A DNA stretch of 64,000 nt from Chryseomicrobium excrementi (GCF_002798305.1 NZ_PCGR01000004.1:124001-188000); one strand, 5' to 3'. Counted from the first letter of the stretch, positions 24,797 to 33,139 are shown. Numbers and translations are program-made. The notes: a model not told the origin generated them from the letters alone.

Positions 24797-25243
24797 TCAA
24801 TTCCCTCCCAATGGTTTTACATAACATACAACTCGATTTGCTTCTTGAAATCCGAGTTTCTCATGCATGCGCTGGCTATCCACATTCGGTAGTTCCACGT
24901 CACTTGCAAATTCCGAACATCCCTTGCTAGAAGCCCATTCTTCGCAGGCAGTGACTAAGTGGCGCGCAATGCCTCTCTGGCGATAGTTTGGATGCACATA
25001 GAGCCCTTCTAAATACCCAACAGGACTTGAGTTTGTTCCCTCTACGTAGTCGTGTCTGAGTTGCACTTGTGAAAATCCAATGGCGTGTACACATTCCCAT
25101 GCAAGAAAGAATACTACTTCTGGATCGCGAGTTGAGTTTTCCAGCTCTTCCAACCACTCAGCCCGTTCTTGACCAGGCCAAAGAGCTTGTAAGAGAGGAA
25201 TCAGATGCAGATGCTCTTGTGCTGTCAATTGGCGGATGATCAT
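24797..25243 (-). CDS. GNAT acetyltransferase resembling aminoglycoside 6'-N-acetyltransferases (AAC(6')-I)
   Basis: 148 residues, the size of AAC(6')-I enzymes. Diagnostic stretches are LRHDYVEGTNSSPVGYLEGL (about 70-89), YRQRGIARHLV (acetyl-CoA loop), CSEFASDVELPN and HEKLGFQEANRVVCYVK, all closely following the AAC(6')-Ii-like pattern by eye. It would acetylate the 6'-amino group of kanamycin-type drugs, though the native substrate may differ. Overlaps its upstream neighbour by 4 bp. Confidence 0.85.
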   Translation of the reverse strand: MIIRQLTAQEHLHLIPLLQALWPGQERAEWLEELENSTRDPEVVFFLAWECVHAIGFSQVQLRHDYVEGTNSSPVGYLEGLYVHPNYRQRGIARHLVTACEEWASSKGCSEFASDVELPNVDSQRMHEKLGFQEANRVVCYVKPLGGN

Positions 25244-25599
25244 TCCCCTTCGCCTCCAGGAACGTCATGCAAACTGATCTCGTTCTCCAGCGCAGTCAGC
25301 ATGATTTGATAATCACCCTTTTTATAAAAAGTCGTAGTACCTTGTTCCGCTGTCTTTTCCCATCCGCGTTGCCAGATGATAAGGCGGTAACTTAGAGGGA
25401 CATCTCCATTTCGTTTGGCCTTGTCCCATTCGTAAATGGTCAGTCCGTCCGACTGTTCAATGCGCTCCGCTTCTTTTGCGATAGGAAAGCCTGCGTGCGC
25501 TTCTGCTGACCGGTACTGACTATTTTGATAGGCATAGAAAATGACGACAGAATTGACTACCAGTAAAACAACAAATGCGAGCCACTTCCAACGTTTCAT
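25240..25599 (-). CDS. membrane-anchored hypothetical protein (119 aa)
   Basis: One N-terminal membrane segment (WLAFVVLLVVNSVVIFYAY) and a small extracytoplasmic domain (RLIIWQRGWEKTAEQGTTTF and YQIMLTALENEISLHDVPGG). Four-base overlaps with both neighbours place it within the maa-like/AAC(6')/SDR operon. No family recognised. Confidence 0.75.
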   Translation of the reverse strand: MKRWKWLAFVVLLVVNSVVIFYAYQNSQYRSAEAHAGFPIAKEAERIEQSDGLTIYEWDKAKRNGDVPLSYRLIIWQRGWEKTAEQGTTTFYKKGDYQIMLTALENEISLHDVPGGEGE

Positions 25600-25796
25600 G
25601 ACGATTTCCCCTTTCGGTACCTGTACGTCTCAAAGATGGCGAGGGCGAGGAGCAACAACGTCACTAGCACATAAATCCAAAATGTGCCCACTTCTTGCAA
25701 AGATTCTCTGTATACCACTATAAAAATCAGTGCCGCAATACTTACGAGATAATGAAAAAACATCAGCATTAAGCGGCGGTCGGATGATTTATTCAT
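25596..25796 (-). CDS. small two-segment membrane protein (66 aa)
   Basis: Starts [18 protein letters not shown] with TGGAGAG upstream, overlapping the acetyltransferase gene by 8 bp (ATGAATAA). Two membrane segments and a basic tail [11 protein letters not shown]. Function unknown. Confidence 0.72.
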   Translation of the reverse strand: MNKSSDRRLMLMFFHYLVSIAALIFIVVYRESLQEVGTFWIYVLVTLLLLALAIFETYRYRKGKSS

Positions 25797-26361
25797 GAAC
25801 GGACTCTCCATTCCATTTTCGAATTGTTCGTGCGGGGTTCCCTCCAATGACCATGTCATCTGGGACATCTTTTGTGACGACGGCACCGGAAGCGATGACC
25901 ACCCGATTCCCGATAGTCACTCCTGGCATGATCAACGCTCCTCCTCCAATCCAAACATCGTCTCCAATGACAACGGGTTTAGCAAACTCTCTACCGGAAG
26001 AACGCTCTACAGGATCAAGTGGATGAGTAGCCGTATAGATATGAACACCAGGACCTAGCATACAACGATCTCCAAAACGAATCTCACAAACATCAAGGAA
26101 CACACAGTCAAAGTTGGCGAAAAACGCTTTTCCCGTGTGAATATTATAGCCATAGTCTACACGAAGTGAGGGCTCAATGATTGGTGGTTCTGCCGTTTCT
26201 CCAAACAAGGCTGCCAGTAGCTCCATTCGCCTTTCTGTTTGTTGTGGAAGTGTCTGATTGTAACTATGTACAAGCTCGCGGGCACGCATTCGCTCTGCCA
26301 CGAGCTGAGGATCGTTGGCTAAGTACATCTTACCTGCCAACATCTTCTCTTTCTCTGTCAT
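25789..26361 (-). CDS. maltose/galactoside O-acetyltransferase (LbH fold)
   Basis: 190 residues from [20 protein letters not shown] (AAAGGGGAG upstream), the typical Maa N-terminus. A left-handed beta-helix follows with hexapeptide repeats ([40 protein letters not shown]). The catalytic histidine is in IYTATHPLD. It transfers acetyl from acetyl-CoA to maltose or related sugars, perhaps as detoxification. First gene of the five-gene operon. Confidence 0.93.
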   Translation of the reverse strand: MTEKEKMLAGKMYLANDPQLVAERMRARELVHSYNQTLPQQTERRMELLAALFGETAEPPIIEPSLRVDYGYNIHTGKAFFANFDCVFLDVCEIRFGDRCMLGPGVHIYTATHPLDPVERSSGREFAKPVVIGDDVWIGGGALIMPGVTIGNRVVIASGAVVTKDVPDDMVIGGNPARTIRKWNGESVHE

Positions 26362-26383
26362 TCCGTCCACTCCCCTTTCTGCC

Positions 26384-26412
26384 ATTATCTCGAAAAACAC
26401 TGCAAAATACAA
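26384..26412 (-). promoter_or_regulatory. candidate SigA promoter of the acetyltransferase operon
   Basis: Minus strand TTGTAT-N17-GATAAT, 22 bp ahead of the first gene. Confidence 0.5.
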
Positions 26413-26419
26413 AAATCAA

Positions 26420-26455
26420 AAAAACTGCCAGAGGAATTTCCTCTGACAGTTTTGC
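26420..26455 (-). terminator. intrinsic terminator of the HAD-DCC-RDD operon
   Basis: Minus strand AAAACTGTCAGAGG-AAATT-CCTCTGGCAGTTTT followed by T-rich sequence. Confidence 0.9.
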
Positions 26456-26467
26456 TTGAGTGTACAG

Positions 26468-26878
26468 TTAAACTTCTCGAACTACTAAATCGTATTTGCG
26501 ATCATGTGGAAACTCCGCACCGTCTTCTCCCTCGAAACCACGTCGGTCTTTTAAGTAATCAAACGTACTGAGCGTATCACGATACACAGCGCGTTTCAGG
26601 GCTTGTTCGCACGTTGGCACACGTCCATCCTGCGTCTCAAGTTTCAGTCCCATCAGTTTATACCCAAGGGTCTGACCGTTGTTTTTAAATTGGAGTGCTT
26701 CAAGTCCCCACATCACGACTGTTGGCAACAACGTAGCATAAACAGCTTCTGCTGAACGGTTCTTTTTCGTCACACCTTTTAGCGCAGCTTCTACTGTTAA
26801 AGAAACCGCCGTTGCGACTGCCGTATCAATCAATACCGCTTTTGTTCTCTTTTTTGATAAGTCTTTCATGTCATCCAT
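26468..26878 (-). CDS. RDD family membrane protein
   Basis: 136 residues. KKRTKAVLIDTAVATAVSL is the first membrane segment with the R...D of the RDD name; NNGQTLGYKLMGLKLETQDG and ALKRAVYRDTLS follow as in this family. AAAGGAGAGG precedes the ATG at 26878; a second in-frame ATG three codons later is possible. Last gene of a three-gene operon with DCC and HAD-IIA proteins. RDD proteins may carry small solutes or ions; no specific role is evident. Confidence 0.82.
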   Translation of the reverse strand: MDDMKDLSKKRTKAVLIDTAVATAVSLTVEAALKGVTKKNRSAEAVYATLLPTVVMWGLEALQFKNNGQTLGYKLMGLKLETQDGRVPTCEQALKRAVYRDTLSTFDYLKDRRGFEGEDGAEFPHDRKYDLVVREV

Positions 26879-26886
26879 CCTCTCCT

Positions 26887-27288
26887 TTAGGCGTCTAAGA
26901 ATCGAGCACGTACTGCTACTGGGGGAATCGAACAAGCTTCTTTCTTACCAAACCACTTGTAGCGGTTGCGAGCGATCAGCCGATACCCTGCATTCCTTAA
27001 AAATTTTGGAACAACATGTCCTGCAGCGAGATACTTCCAAGGCTTGTCTAAATAGCGAGCTACTCTGAAAGCCGCATCCGATTCTACATAGGCTTTACCT
27101 TTATCAATGAAAATAAAACTATCGGTATCGGCTGGAATCTGTTGCTGTCTCAAAATGGTTTGGGCTTGCTCGCTTTGAAGGGAAGCGAAGTGAATGATTC
27201 CCCTCGAATCTCGTTTCCAAATAAATTGCACACTGGAATCACAGAAATTACAGACCCCGTCGTACAGTACGATTTGTTCAGGTTTCAT
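26887..27288 (-). CDS. DCC family thiol-disulfide oxidoreductase-like protein (DUF393)
   Basis: 133 residues from MKPEQIVLYDGVCNFCDSSV; AAGGTGAG upstream. The DGVCNFC motif (10-16) is the family hallmark with two redox cysteines, and HFASLQSEQAQTIL and KYLAAGHVVPKFLRNAGYRL are typical. Probably a membrane-associated thiol redox protein. It lies 7 bp downstream of the HAD-IIA gene. Confidence 0.9.
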   Translation of the reverse strand: MKPEQIVLYDGVCNFCDSSVQFIWKRDSRGIIHFASLQSEQAQTILRQQQIPADTDSFIFIDKGKAYVESDAAFRVARYLDKPWKYLAAGHVVPKFLRNAGYRLIARNRYKWFGKKEACSIPPVAVRARFLDA

Positions 27289-27295
27289 GGTATTC

Positions 27296-28084
27296 TCACC
27301 TTTCGTTTGTGAGGAATGCGGGAAGTTCTTTGACACTTGGTAACGTGATCCAAGGTTTGATATCTGACTGAGCTGCCATCTCTGGCGTCGTCACACCACT
27401 CATGACTAAGACGGTCGGAATACCTGCTCGGTTCCCCATCAAGATGTCGGTCTCTAACCTATCTCCTATCATATAGCACTGATCAGCAGGAAGCTTGAGG
27501 AGTTCTGACAATACAAGATCAGCCATCAGCTTCGATGGCTTCCCACCAATTTCTGTGATAGGCTCTTTCGTTGCTGCTTCTATAGCTGCAATAAGCGTTC
27601 CACAGTCTGGCACTTCTCCCCCATCAACTGGACACGTGACGTCTGGATTCGTCGCCACTATGCGCGCCCCGTTGTTCCATGCTTGGTATAGTCTATTCAG
27701 TTTATCATAGGTGAACTGCCGGTCCCAACTCAGCACTACGGTCTGTGCTTCTCGCCAGTCTTCTGTCATGACAAGTCCTGCTTGGCTCAGTTCGTCTTTT
27801 AGTGGTTGCTCCCCAAGGACATAGTGACGATCCCCTTCGTTACCTGAACGCTGCAAATAGATGGCTGTCGCGTAGCAAGAGTTGACCACTTGGTTAACTT
27901 CTAAACGAAATCCCATTTTTGTTAATTTCGCATGGTACTCTTCTTGACTTTGAATCGGTTTATTTGTGACGAAAACTACAGAATGACCCTTCTCTATCAG
28001 CCAATTGTATGTATCAAGTGCGCCTTCAATCATCTCGTTTCCCCGATAAATCGTGCCGTCCAGATCAAATAAAAATCCTGCCAT
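27296..28084 (-). CDS. HAD-IIA sugar phosphatase, NagD/AraL-like
   Basis: 262 residues from MAGFLFDLDGTIYRG; AAAAGGAG lies 8 bp before this ATG. Motif I DLDGT (7-11), motif II VFVTNK, motif III/IV KPSKLMADLVL and GDRLETDILMGNRAGIPTVL. Dephosphorylates phosphosugars or nucleotides. First of three co-transcribed genes. Confidence 0.93.
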   Translation of the reverse strand: MAGFLFDLDGTIYRGNEMIEGALDTYNWLIEKGHSVVFVTNKPIQSQEEYHAKLTKMGFRLEVNQVVNSCYATAIYLQRSGNEGDRHYVLGEQPLKDELSQAGLVMTEDWREAQTVVLSWDRQFTYDKLNRLYQAWNNGARIVATNPDVTCPVDGGEVPDCGTLIAAIEAATKEPITEIGGKPSKLMADLVLSELLKLPADQCYMIGDRLETDILMGNRAGIPTVLVMSGVTTPEMAAQSDIKPWITLPSVKELPAFLTNER

Positions 28085-28124
28085 ATATTCCACTCCTTTT
28101 TACCGCTATACCCGCCACGAGTTT

Positions 28125-28154
28125 CAAAAAAACCGCCCTGCTCACAGGACGGTT
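28125..28154 (-). terminator. intrinsic terminator
   Basis: Minus strand AACCGTCCTG-TGAG-CAGGGCGGTT followed by T7, overlapping the stop codon of the gene ending at 28153. Confidence 0.9.
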
Positions 28155-28581
28155 ACTCATCACGGTATTGTTTAATATGGCTACGCTGATTGCGGAAGGA
28201 CATTGTCCCCACCACGACAACAAGAAGTCCGACGATACCTAAAAGAATCGTCCAGATGGTTGGGCCGCTTTCTGAAGACTCCGTATAGGTTGCTTGCACG
28301 TAAACACCTGGACTGGTCTCTACAGCAATGGCTTCCGAGCGATCGACTCCGCGAATCTCATAAAAGAAGGTTCCAACAGGAAACGCATTGGATGCCCCAG
28401 AGGTCATCTCAGAAGTCTCTTCGGTTACTTCTCCAATGGCCACTCCAATTTCATCTGAAGTGACAGGCTCTGAAGACTTTACTTCGTATACTCGTCCTTC
28501 ATGGACGACAAATTCATAGGCTGCCGAAACTAGTGGCGCTCCAAGCAGCATGAACAGGATCAAACTATGTATGATTTTCAT
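28153..28581 (-). CDS. secreted/membrane-anchored hypothetical protein with C-terminal anchor
   Basis: 142 residues: a cleavable signal peptide (MKIIHSLILFMLLGAPLVSA), an extracytoplasmic region rich in Glu/Ser/Val, and a C-terminal membrane segment (TIWTILLGIVGLLVVVVGTM) with a basic tail RNQRSHIKQYR. Family unknown. It lies 11 bp after a 70-residue membrane protein gene. Confidence 0.78.
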   Translation of the reverse strand: MKIIHSLILFMLLGAPLVSAAYEFVVHEGRVYEVKSSEPVTSDEIGVAIGEVTEETSEMTSGASNAFPVGTFFYEIRGVDRSEAIAVETSPGVYVQATYTESSESGPTIWTILLGIVGLLVVVVGTMSFRNQRSHIKQYRDE

Positions 28582-28592
28582 GCATAACTTCC

Positions 28593-28805
28593 TTATTCGT
28601 AATATTTTTCACGAACAAACAGTTCACTGATTTTCCATACGGTCCACTGTGCAACGGCGACGCACAGCATCATCATGACGATACTGACGAGTAGTACTTC
28701 TCCGCCAGATAACTCTGGAGCGAAAGAGGTCCAAGCCCATTCAGCAAGTTTAAAATAAATAAAAATAAAGACGACCCAGAGTACAAAGCGAATAAGAGAG
28801 AACAT
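28593..28805 (-). CDS. small two-segment membrane protein (70 aa)
   Basis: Hydrophobic segments IRFVLWVVFIFIYFKLAEWA and VLLVSIVMMMLCVAVAQWTV are separated by a short acidic loop. GGAAGAGGTG is upstream. Co-transcribed with the next gene (11-bp gap). Function unknown. Confidence 0.72.
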   Translation of the reverse strand: MFSLIRFVLWVVFIFIYFKLAEWAWTSFAPELSGGEVLLVSIVMMMLCVAVAQWTVWKISELFVREKYYE

Positions 28806-28868
28806 AGCCGTACACCTCTTCCGTAGAATATCTACTGCTATAGTTCTACATGGCCTAGGTCAATTCCT

Positions 28869-29507
28869 CTATTTTTGTTTGCGATTTTCTTCAACAAATG
28901 TAGTAATCTGCTCGTAATTGTCTAAATTTGTATTACACACAGCGGGATCTTCGCAGATGTAATGACTATAGGAGGTGAAAGCATCCTCTGTCTTGCCCTT
29001 CACAGTCGCAGTAAACAAGTTGACTAACGTATGCTGACGGCAAATACGACAAACGCCTTTCACTGTATCTGTCTTTGTGACCCCCTGCAATGTCTGCCAC
29101 TTTCCTTCTTGTTCTAAAACAAAATATTGACGGTGCGTGCCAGAATCTTTCCATGAGAAATAGCTGATTTCCTTCCAGTCATATGCTGTCAATGGTGGAA
29201 TACGTAGACGTTTCTCTTTTTTAAAGAGCCGTTTTAAATCTTCTGCCTGAGGTGCATGGAATGGAATAACATAAGCCTTTACAGCATGCAAAAAGAGGTC
29301 GGCATGAGTGCGATCCGTGATTTCGTTCACTTGATCAATAATTGACTGAGTCTCTTGTGATTCGGGAAGTGCTTTGCGAAGCTCGGTTTCAATCAAACCC
29401 TTAACAGCTGCAATGACATCTTTATCCTTCGAAGTGGTTAGAGCATTTAATAGTTTAGTTGTTTGTTTTGTAAGTAATCGGTAATTAGCAACCGTGAGAA
29501 ATTCCAT
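28869..29507 (-). CDS. FusB/FusC-type EF-G-binding protein
   Basis: 212 residues from MEFLTVANYRLLTKQTTKLL, almost exactly the FusB length (213). The N-terminal helical bundle is followed by a treble-clef-like zinc finger: GVCRICRQHTLVNLF (about 147-161) and YSHYICEDPAVCNTNL (about 181-196). Family knowledge: FusB-type proteins bind EF-G and release it from fusidic-acid-stalled ribosomes. AGGAAGGGGG precedes the ATG. Chromosomal members may aid translation recovery in general. Confidence 0.88.
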   Translation of the reverse strand: MEFLTVANYRLLTKQTTKLLNALTTSKDKDVIAAVKGLIETELRKALPESQETQSIIDQVNEITDRTHADLFLHAVKAYVIPFHAPQAEDLKRLFKKEKRLRIPPLTAYDWKEISYFSWKDSGTHRQYFVLEQEGKWQTLQGVTKTDTVKGVCRICRQHTLVNLFTATVKGKTEDAFTSYSHYICEDPAVCNTNLDNYEQITTFVEENRKQK

Positions 29508-29538
29508 TGGGAAAGCCCCCTTCCTCACTCTATTGTAC

Positions 29539-29982
29539 CTAATTTCCTAAGTGATTTCCCGATTCATGCAACCTGTACCAAAGAGAATGGGAACTTTCTT
29601 TCAAATCAATATGAATGCAGTCCTCTGGAGGTACTTCATCGCTAGCTAAATATCCTGCAGAGAGGAGTGGATTTTCTACGTGGTCATTTGGTGAGTCAAT
29701 AGAATAAATCCCTAGATCTACACTGTCTATAAGCTTCCAATGTGTCAATCGATTCTGCCCGACAAGGACCATCCACCGTTCACCTGATGACTCGGTTAAC
29801 TTGAGAACTTTTACTTGTTGTCTACGTGGCAAGGCAGCCGTATGTATGATTTCATAGTCGTCGAAATCTCCAAGCTCTTCCTTCCATTCCTCAAAAGATG
29901 CATCCATGGGGATACTAGATAAGACAAAATAAATGATAAATCCAGCTAGCATACAAAAGCATAGTGCGATATACCGTCTCAT
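29539..29982 (-). CDS. membrane-anchored hypothetical protein (147 aa)
   Basis: Begins MRRYIALCFCMLAGFIIYFV with AAAAGGAGAG upstream. A single N-terminal anchor precedes an extracytoplasmic domain containing KVLKLTESSGERWMVLVGQN and DLKESSHSLWYRLHESGN. No lipobox. Lies 31 bp upstream of the FusB-like gene, so co-transcription is possible. No family recognised. Confidence 0.75.
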   Translation of the reverse strand: MRRYIALCFCMLAGFIIYFVLSSIPMDASFEEWKEELGDFDDYEIIHTAALPRRQQVKVLKLTESSGERWMVLVGQNRLTHWKLIDSVDLGIYSIDSPNDHVENPLLSAGYLASDEVPPEDCIHIDLKESSHSLWYRLHESGNHLGN

Positions 29983-30077
29983 AGCACTCTCCTTTTCCTC
30001 CATTTTACCATTTTTATAAATAAAGAGTATCTAATTATAAGAAAATTATGTAAACTATAGAAAAGTGAGGTGTTTTC

Positions 30078-30317
30078 ATGTTATGGCTCCCCCTATTTCT
30101 ATTGATTGTTTTTGCTACGATTCAAGCTACTTTTGCTGAACTTGGGGTCGTTCGTTATGGATTTCTTGCGTTACTAGCTCACACCTTTATTTTATTGTAC
30201 TTTTTCCATGATCACCCGCTTACTTGGATTTTATACATTTTAACTATTCAAATGTGGGCATTGTTCGTCGTCACCATATTCCGCCGCAACAAGTGGCGTG
30301 AAGGTCACCTGCAATAA
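30078..30317 (+). CDS. small membrane protein (79 aa), paralogue of 11344-11613
   Basis: Three hydrophobic segments and a basic end, IFRRNKWREGHLQ. GTGAGGTG precedes the ATG. The C-terminal third matches the 89-residue protein at 11344-11613. Function unknown. Confidence 0.75.
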   Translation: MLWLPLFLLIVFATIQATFAELGVVRYGFLALLAHTFILLYFFHDHPLTWILYILTIQMWALFVVTIFRRNKWREGHLQ

Positions 30318-30318
30318 A

Positions 30319-30354
30319 ACATCCCCTTCTAGACTTTTGCTAGAAGGGGATTGT
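30319..30354. terminator. intrinsic terminator between convergent genes
   Basis: ATCCCCTTCTAG pairs with CTAGAAGGGGAT; the T-rich tail is on the minus strand. Confidence 0.85.
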
Positions 30355-30357
30355 CAA

Positions 30358-30783
30358 TTACTTTTCATAAATTTCGAGTAAAGCTTGCTGGAATTCTGGT
30401 CTAACTTTTACAGAATCACGTACACTCTGAACTTGTTGAATCGCATCTTCAACTGACGAGGCGCGTCCCATTTCGAGTAATACCGCTGCAGCTACCGTCC
30501 CTGTTCGACCGCTACCGCCTTGGCAATGGAAATAAACAGATTTTCCAGCGTCTACATCTGCAACGATCTGTTCTGCTACTTGCTTTACAGTATTGGCTTG
30601 TCCTTCTCCGTCTTCGATAAGAGGCAATGACACACTTTCAGGGGTCGATAACTCTCCTCGTTCATTAGCTTCTGCACGTAAGTCGTAAATTACATCGACC
30701 TGTTCATTTTTCGCCACTTCCGGTGCCGCATCTGCGCCACCTATATACACTTTCCCTGGTAATAATTCGTTATAAGTTGCCAT
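30358..30783 (-). CDS. dual-specificity protein phosphatase-like (CX5R)
   Basis: 141 residues. The P-loop HCQGGSGRTG (about 86-95) has the catalytic Cys and Arg of tyrosine/dual-specificity phosphatases; the general acid Asp is probably in LIEDGEGQ. It should remove phosphate from Tyr/Ser/Thr or a small metabolite. GGAGGGAGAAG precedes the ATG. Monocistronic. Confidence 0.9.
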   Translation of the reverse strand: MATYNELLPGKVYIGGADAAPEVAKNEQVDVIYDLRAEANERGELSTPESVSLPLIEDGEGQANTVKQVAEQIVADVDAGKSVYFHCQGGSGRTGTVAAAVLLEMGRASSVEDAIQQVQSVRDSVKVRPEFQQALLEIYEK

Positions 30784-30860
30784 TCTTCTCCCTCCATTTC
30801 TCTTCTTTTACTATACCCGCTCTGCTTATTCGTACGCATTAAAAAATTTTTGAAATAAAG

Positions 30861-30888
30861 TGAACGTTTCTTGATATGCTGTGTCTAA
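30861..30888 (+). promoter_or_regulatory. ECF-type autoregulatory promoter of the second sigma operon
   Basis: TGAACG (30861) and TGTCTAA (30882) give AAC-N17-GTC spacing, close to the TGAAAC-N16-CGTC form used by SigM-like factors. It lies 20 bp upstream of the sigma gene start. Confidence 0.5.
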
Positions 30889-30908
30889 TGAGTAAGGAGG
30901 TGGTCGAT

Positions 30909-31469
30909 GTGGATGCCGAACTGGTTGAACGCGCCAAGATTCGAGATGAAGTTGCATTTCTTACATTGATTCAGACTGTACAAAACGATTTATACCGAAC
31001 CGCATTTGCTTTTTTACAAAATGAACACGATGCTCTTGAGGCCGTTCAAGAAGTTACCGTTCGCGTTTACCAACAACTACCGAAACTTCGGCAACCTGCT
31101 TACGCGAAAACTTGGATGATACGTATCATGATCAACTACTGTCATGACCAATTTAAAAGAAAGCGTCAGATACTGCCTCTATTTAATGCAGTAGAACGAG
31201 GACAGACCAGTGCCGCAGAGTTTCCTTTTTTCGAGTTGATCCAAACATTGCCTATAGACCGACAACGTTTGCTTTATTATCGGTATTATATACAAGCATC
31301 TATTGAAGAAATTGCTGCGATTGAAACTCTTCCGATAGGGACGGTCAAATCTCGTATTCATAAAAGCTTAGAACTGCTTCGAAAAAAATCAAACAATCAA
31401 GGAGGCGATCGCGATGTCTTTGAACGACAACTGGACTTCACAAGCTCAGCACGAACTGGACAAGATTGA
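30909..31469 (+). CDS. ECF RNA polymerase sigma factor
   Basis: 186 residues from the GTG at 30909, which has AAGGAGG 9 bp upstream; the ATG at 30876 lies inside the promoter. Region 2 shows AFLQNEHDALEAVQEVTVRV and YAKTWMIRIMINYCHDQFKR; region 4 shows ASIEEIAAIETLPIGTVKSR. The SigV/SigI-like spelling fits a DUF4179-type anti-sigma partner, which follows with a 56-bp overlap. Probably autoregulated. Confidence 0.92.
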   Translation: MDAELVERAKIRDEVAFLTLIQTVQNDLYRTAFAFLQNEHDALEAVQEVTVRVYQQLPKLRQPAYAKTWMIRIMINYCHDQFKRKRQILPLFNAVERGQTSAAEFPFFELIQTLPIDRQRLLYYRYYIQASIEEIAAIETLPIGTVKSRIHKSLELLRKKSNNQGGDRDVFERQLDFTSSARTGQD

Positions 31470-32715
31470 AATACCTCAAAATGCTTTGAATCAAGCTGTG
31501 ATGCAAGGCGCTCGAAAAGCCAAACAACGACGGACAACTCTTCGAGTTGCATGGCCCACTCTCGTTGCTGCGGCTCTCATTTTCCTATTCGTCACATCCA
31601 TTCGCGTCTCTCCTGCATTTGCTTCAGCAGTAAGTCAGTTACCTGGAATGGAGCGAATTGTTGAGTATGTTCAAGGAGAAGACGATCGAGGTCTTCTGAG
31701 CGCTATACAAAATGATTACTACCAAGCGCTTGGAATCTCTCAAGAAGTGAATTACAAAACCCTAACCATCGATGGTGTCATTCCAGATGAACAAGGGATG
31801 GTCGTGTTCTATACTATTGAGTCTGCAGAAGGAGTAGAGTTCCGTGGAGAGAGTCATAAAATCTTTGCGAATGAAATGAATATACCTTCTAGTTATAACT
31901 ACAATAATCCAGATGCACAGAAACAAGGACGTTTTGAGGATACGGTTCATTTTCACTATGAAAATCCCGTCGATGTCACAACGCGTAATTACACTTTCGA
32001 AGTGCAATTGAAAGATGCCAAAGAAACTACGTTTTCAATCGACTTTGAGTTACCAAATCCTATGAAACCATCAAAAGTTTATACGCTAAATCAGGATGTT
32101 GAAATTGATGGTAACACTCTACACTTTAAAGAAGCCATCGTTTCACCTCGTAAGATTGGTATTACTATTTCCTATGATGCAGAGAATCCTGATACAATTT
32201 ACAACATTGAAAAAATGGAACTAAGAGATCAAAAAGGGGAAGTTTGGGGCACAATTCAAAATGGAGTTACGGGCACGTTCAACGAAGATAACACTGAAAT
32301 AACCTACTATTACCAAAGTAGCTATTTTGATGAGCCTGAACAGCTCAATTTGTTTATTGATCGAGTTCAAGCTTTACCTAAAGGAGAAGATTATTTATTA
32401 GTCAATTTTATTGAACGTAAGGTCTTATATGCACCTCCTTATGCAGATTTAAAAGTGACCGTGACAGGGGATAATTCATTAACACTTAATATGCAACAAG
32501 TGAACGATTCTTTCTCTCATGGAACTCTTTGGACTGCTCATACAGAAACTCAAGAGAAAGTCTTTCTTGCCAGTGAAGGGTTCTCAACTCATAATGGACG
32601 CCATCATGTAGAGGCACAGTACGAGATTGATACATTCTTGGGAGATACGAAAATCGAATTCAATGCATACCCACACTACTTAGACGGGTCTGCTGAAATC
32701 CAAATCATCCAATAA
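31414..32715 (+). CDS. DUF4179-type anti-sigma factor, membrane anchored
   Basis: 433 residues. A cytosolic N-terminus of about 40 (including GARKAKQRR), a membrane segment (VAWPTLVAAALIFLFVTSI), a DUF4179 domain (SPAFASAVSQLPGMERIVEY...) and a large beta-rich ectodomain. AAGGAGG is 8 bp before the ATG. The 56-bp overlap with the sigma gene supports an antagonist role. The ectodomain presumably senses an envelope signal. Confidence 0.9.
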   Translation: MSLNDNWTSQAQHELDKIEIPQNALNQAVMQGARKAKQRRTTLRVAWPTLVAAALIFLFVTSIRVSPAFASAVSQLPGMERIVEYVQGEDDRGLLSAIQNDYYQALGISQEVNYKTLTIDGVIPDEQGMVVFYTIESAEGVEFRGESHKIFANEMNIPSSYNYNNPDAQKQGRFEDTVHFHYENPVDVTTRNYTFEVQLKDAKETTFSIDFELPNPMKPSKVYTLNQDVEIDGNTLHFKEAIVSPRKIGITISYDAENPDTIYNIEKMELRDQKGEVWGTIQNGVTGTFNEDNTEITYYYQSSYFDEPEQLNLFIDRVQALPKGEDYLLVNFIERKVLYAPPYADLKVTVTGDNSLTLNMQQVNDSFSHGTLWTAHTETQEKVFLASEGFSTHNGRHHVEAQYEIDTFLGDTKIEFNAYPHYLDGSAEIQIIQ

Positions 32716-32719
32716 TGAC

Positions 32720-32758
32720 GAAAGCAGCTCTCCATATGGCAGGAGAGCTGCTTTTTTA
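32720..32758. terminator. bidirectional intrinsic terminator
   Basis: AAAGCAGCTCTCC pairs with GGAGAGCTGCTTT, then T6; between convergent genes. Confidence 0.93.
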
Positions 32759-33139
32759 TTGCCAGCGCGCACATGCGGCTTCAAGATTTTCCATCCGCAC
32801 CGAACCCTTTTGCATGGGTGGTGGGCACTGCTGATTGTATTTATAGATCTTGTCATTGATTTGTTTTAAGCGCAGTTCTGCATCTCGCTTTTTACCTGCT
32901 TCTATGTCGCGGTGAAGACCCTGGAGGCTATCGCGAATTTCATGTTGCAACTCTAACCAATACGGTTTGTAGCCTTGTTCTCTTGCAATGCGTTGAAAAT
33001 TTTGAAAAACATCTCCTGAGAGATACTCTTCAGAAAGAGGTTTTCCGGTCCCCGGAAGATTGTCCATGCCACCGGTTTTCGAGTATTCTTTCAAGATTTC
33101 TCCAATCAGATCTGTAAACAACGGTTTTTCTTCGCTCAT
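32756..33139 (-). CDS. DnaJ-homologue-subfamily DUF1992 protein
   Basis: 127 residues. The DUF1992 signature is at 5-40: PLFTDLIGEILKEYSKTGGM then DNLPGTGKPL. The remainder is helical and charged. The function of this family is not established; some members carry J-domains elsewhere, which this one lacks. GAGGCGG upstream. Confidence 0.88.
   Translation of the reverse strand: MSEEKPLFTDLIGEILKEYSKTGGMDNLPGTGKPLSEEYLSGDVFQNFQRIAREQGYKPYWLELQHEIRDSLQGLHRDIEAGKKRDAELRLKQINDKIYKYNQQCPPPMQKGSVRMENLEAACARWQ

Noticed and set aside
28084-28131. ECF promoter TGAAAC-N16-GGTA before the HAD-IIA gene
   Set aside because: The -10 is imperfect and so close to the gene that the ribosome site would be at or before the transcription start; TGAAAC overlaps the T-run of a terminator.
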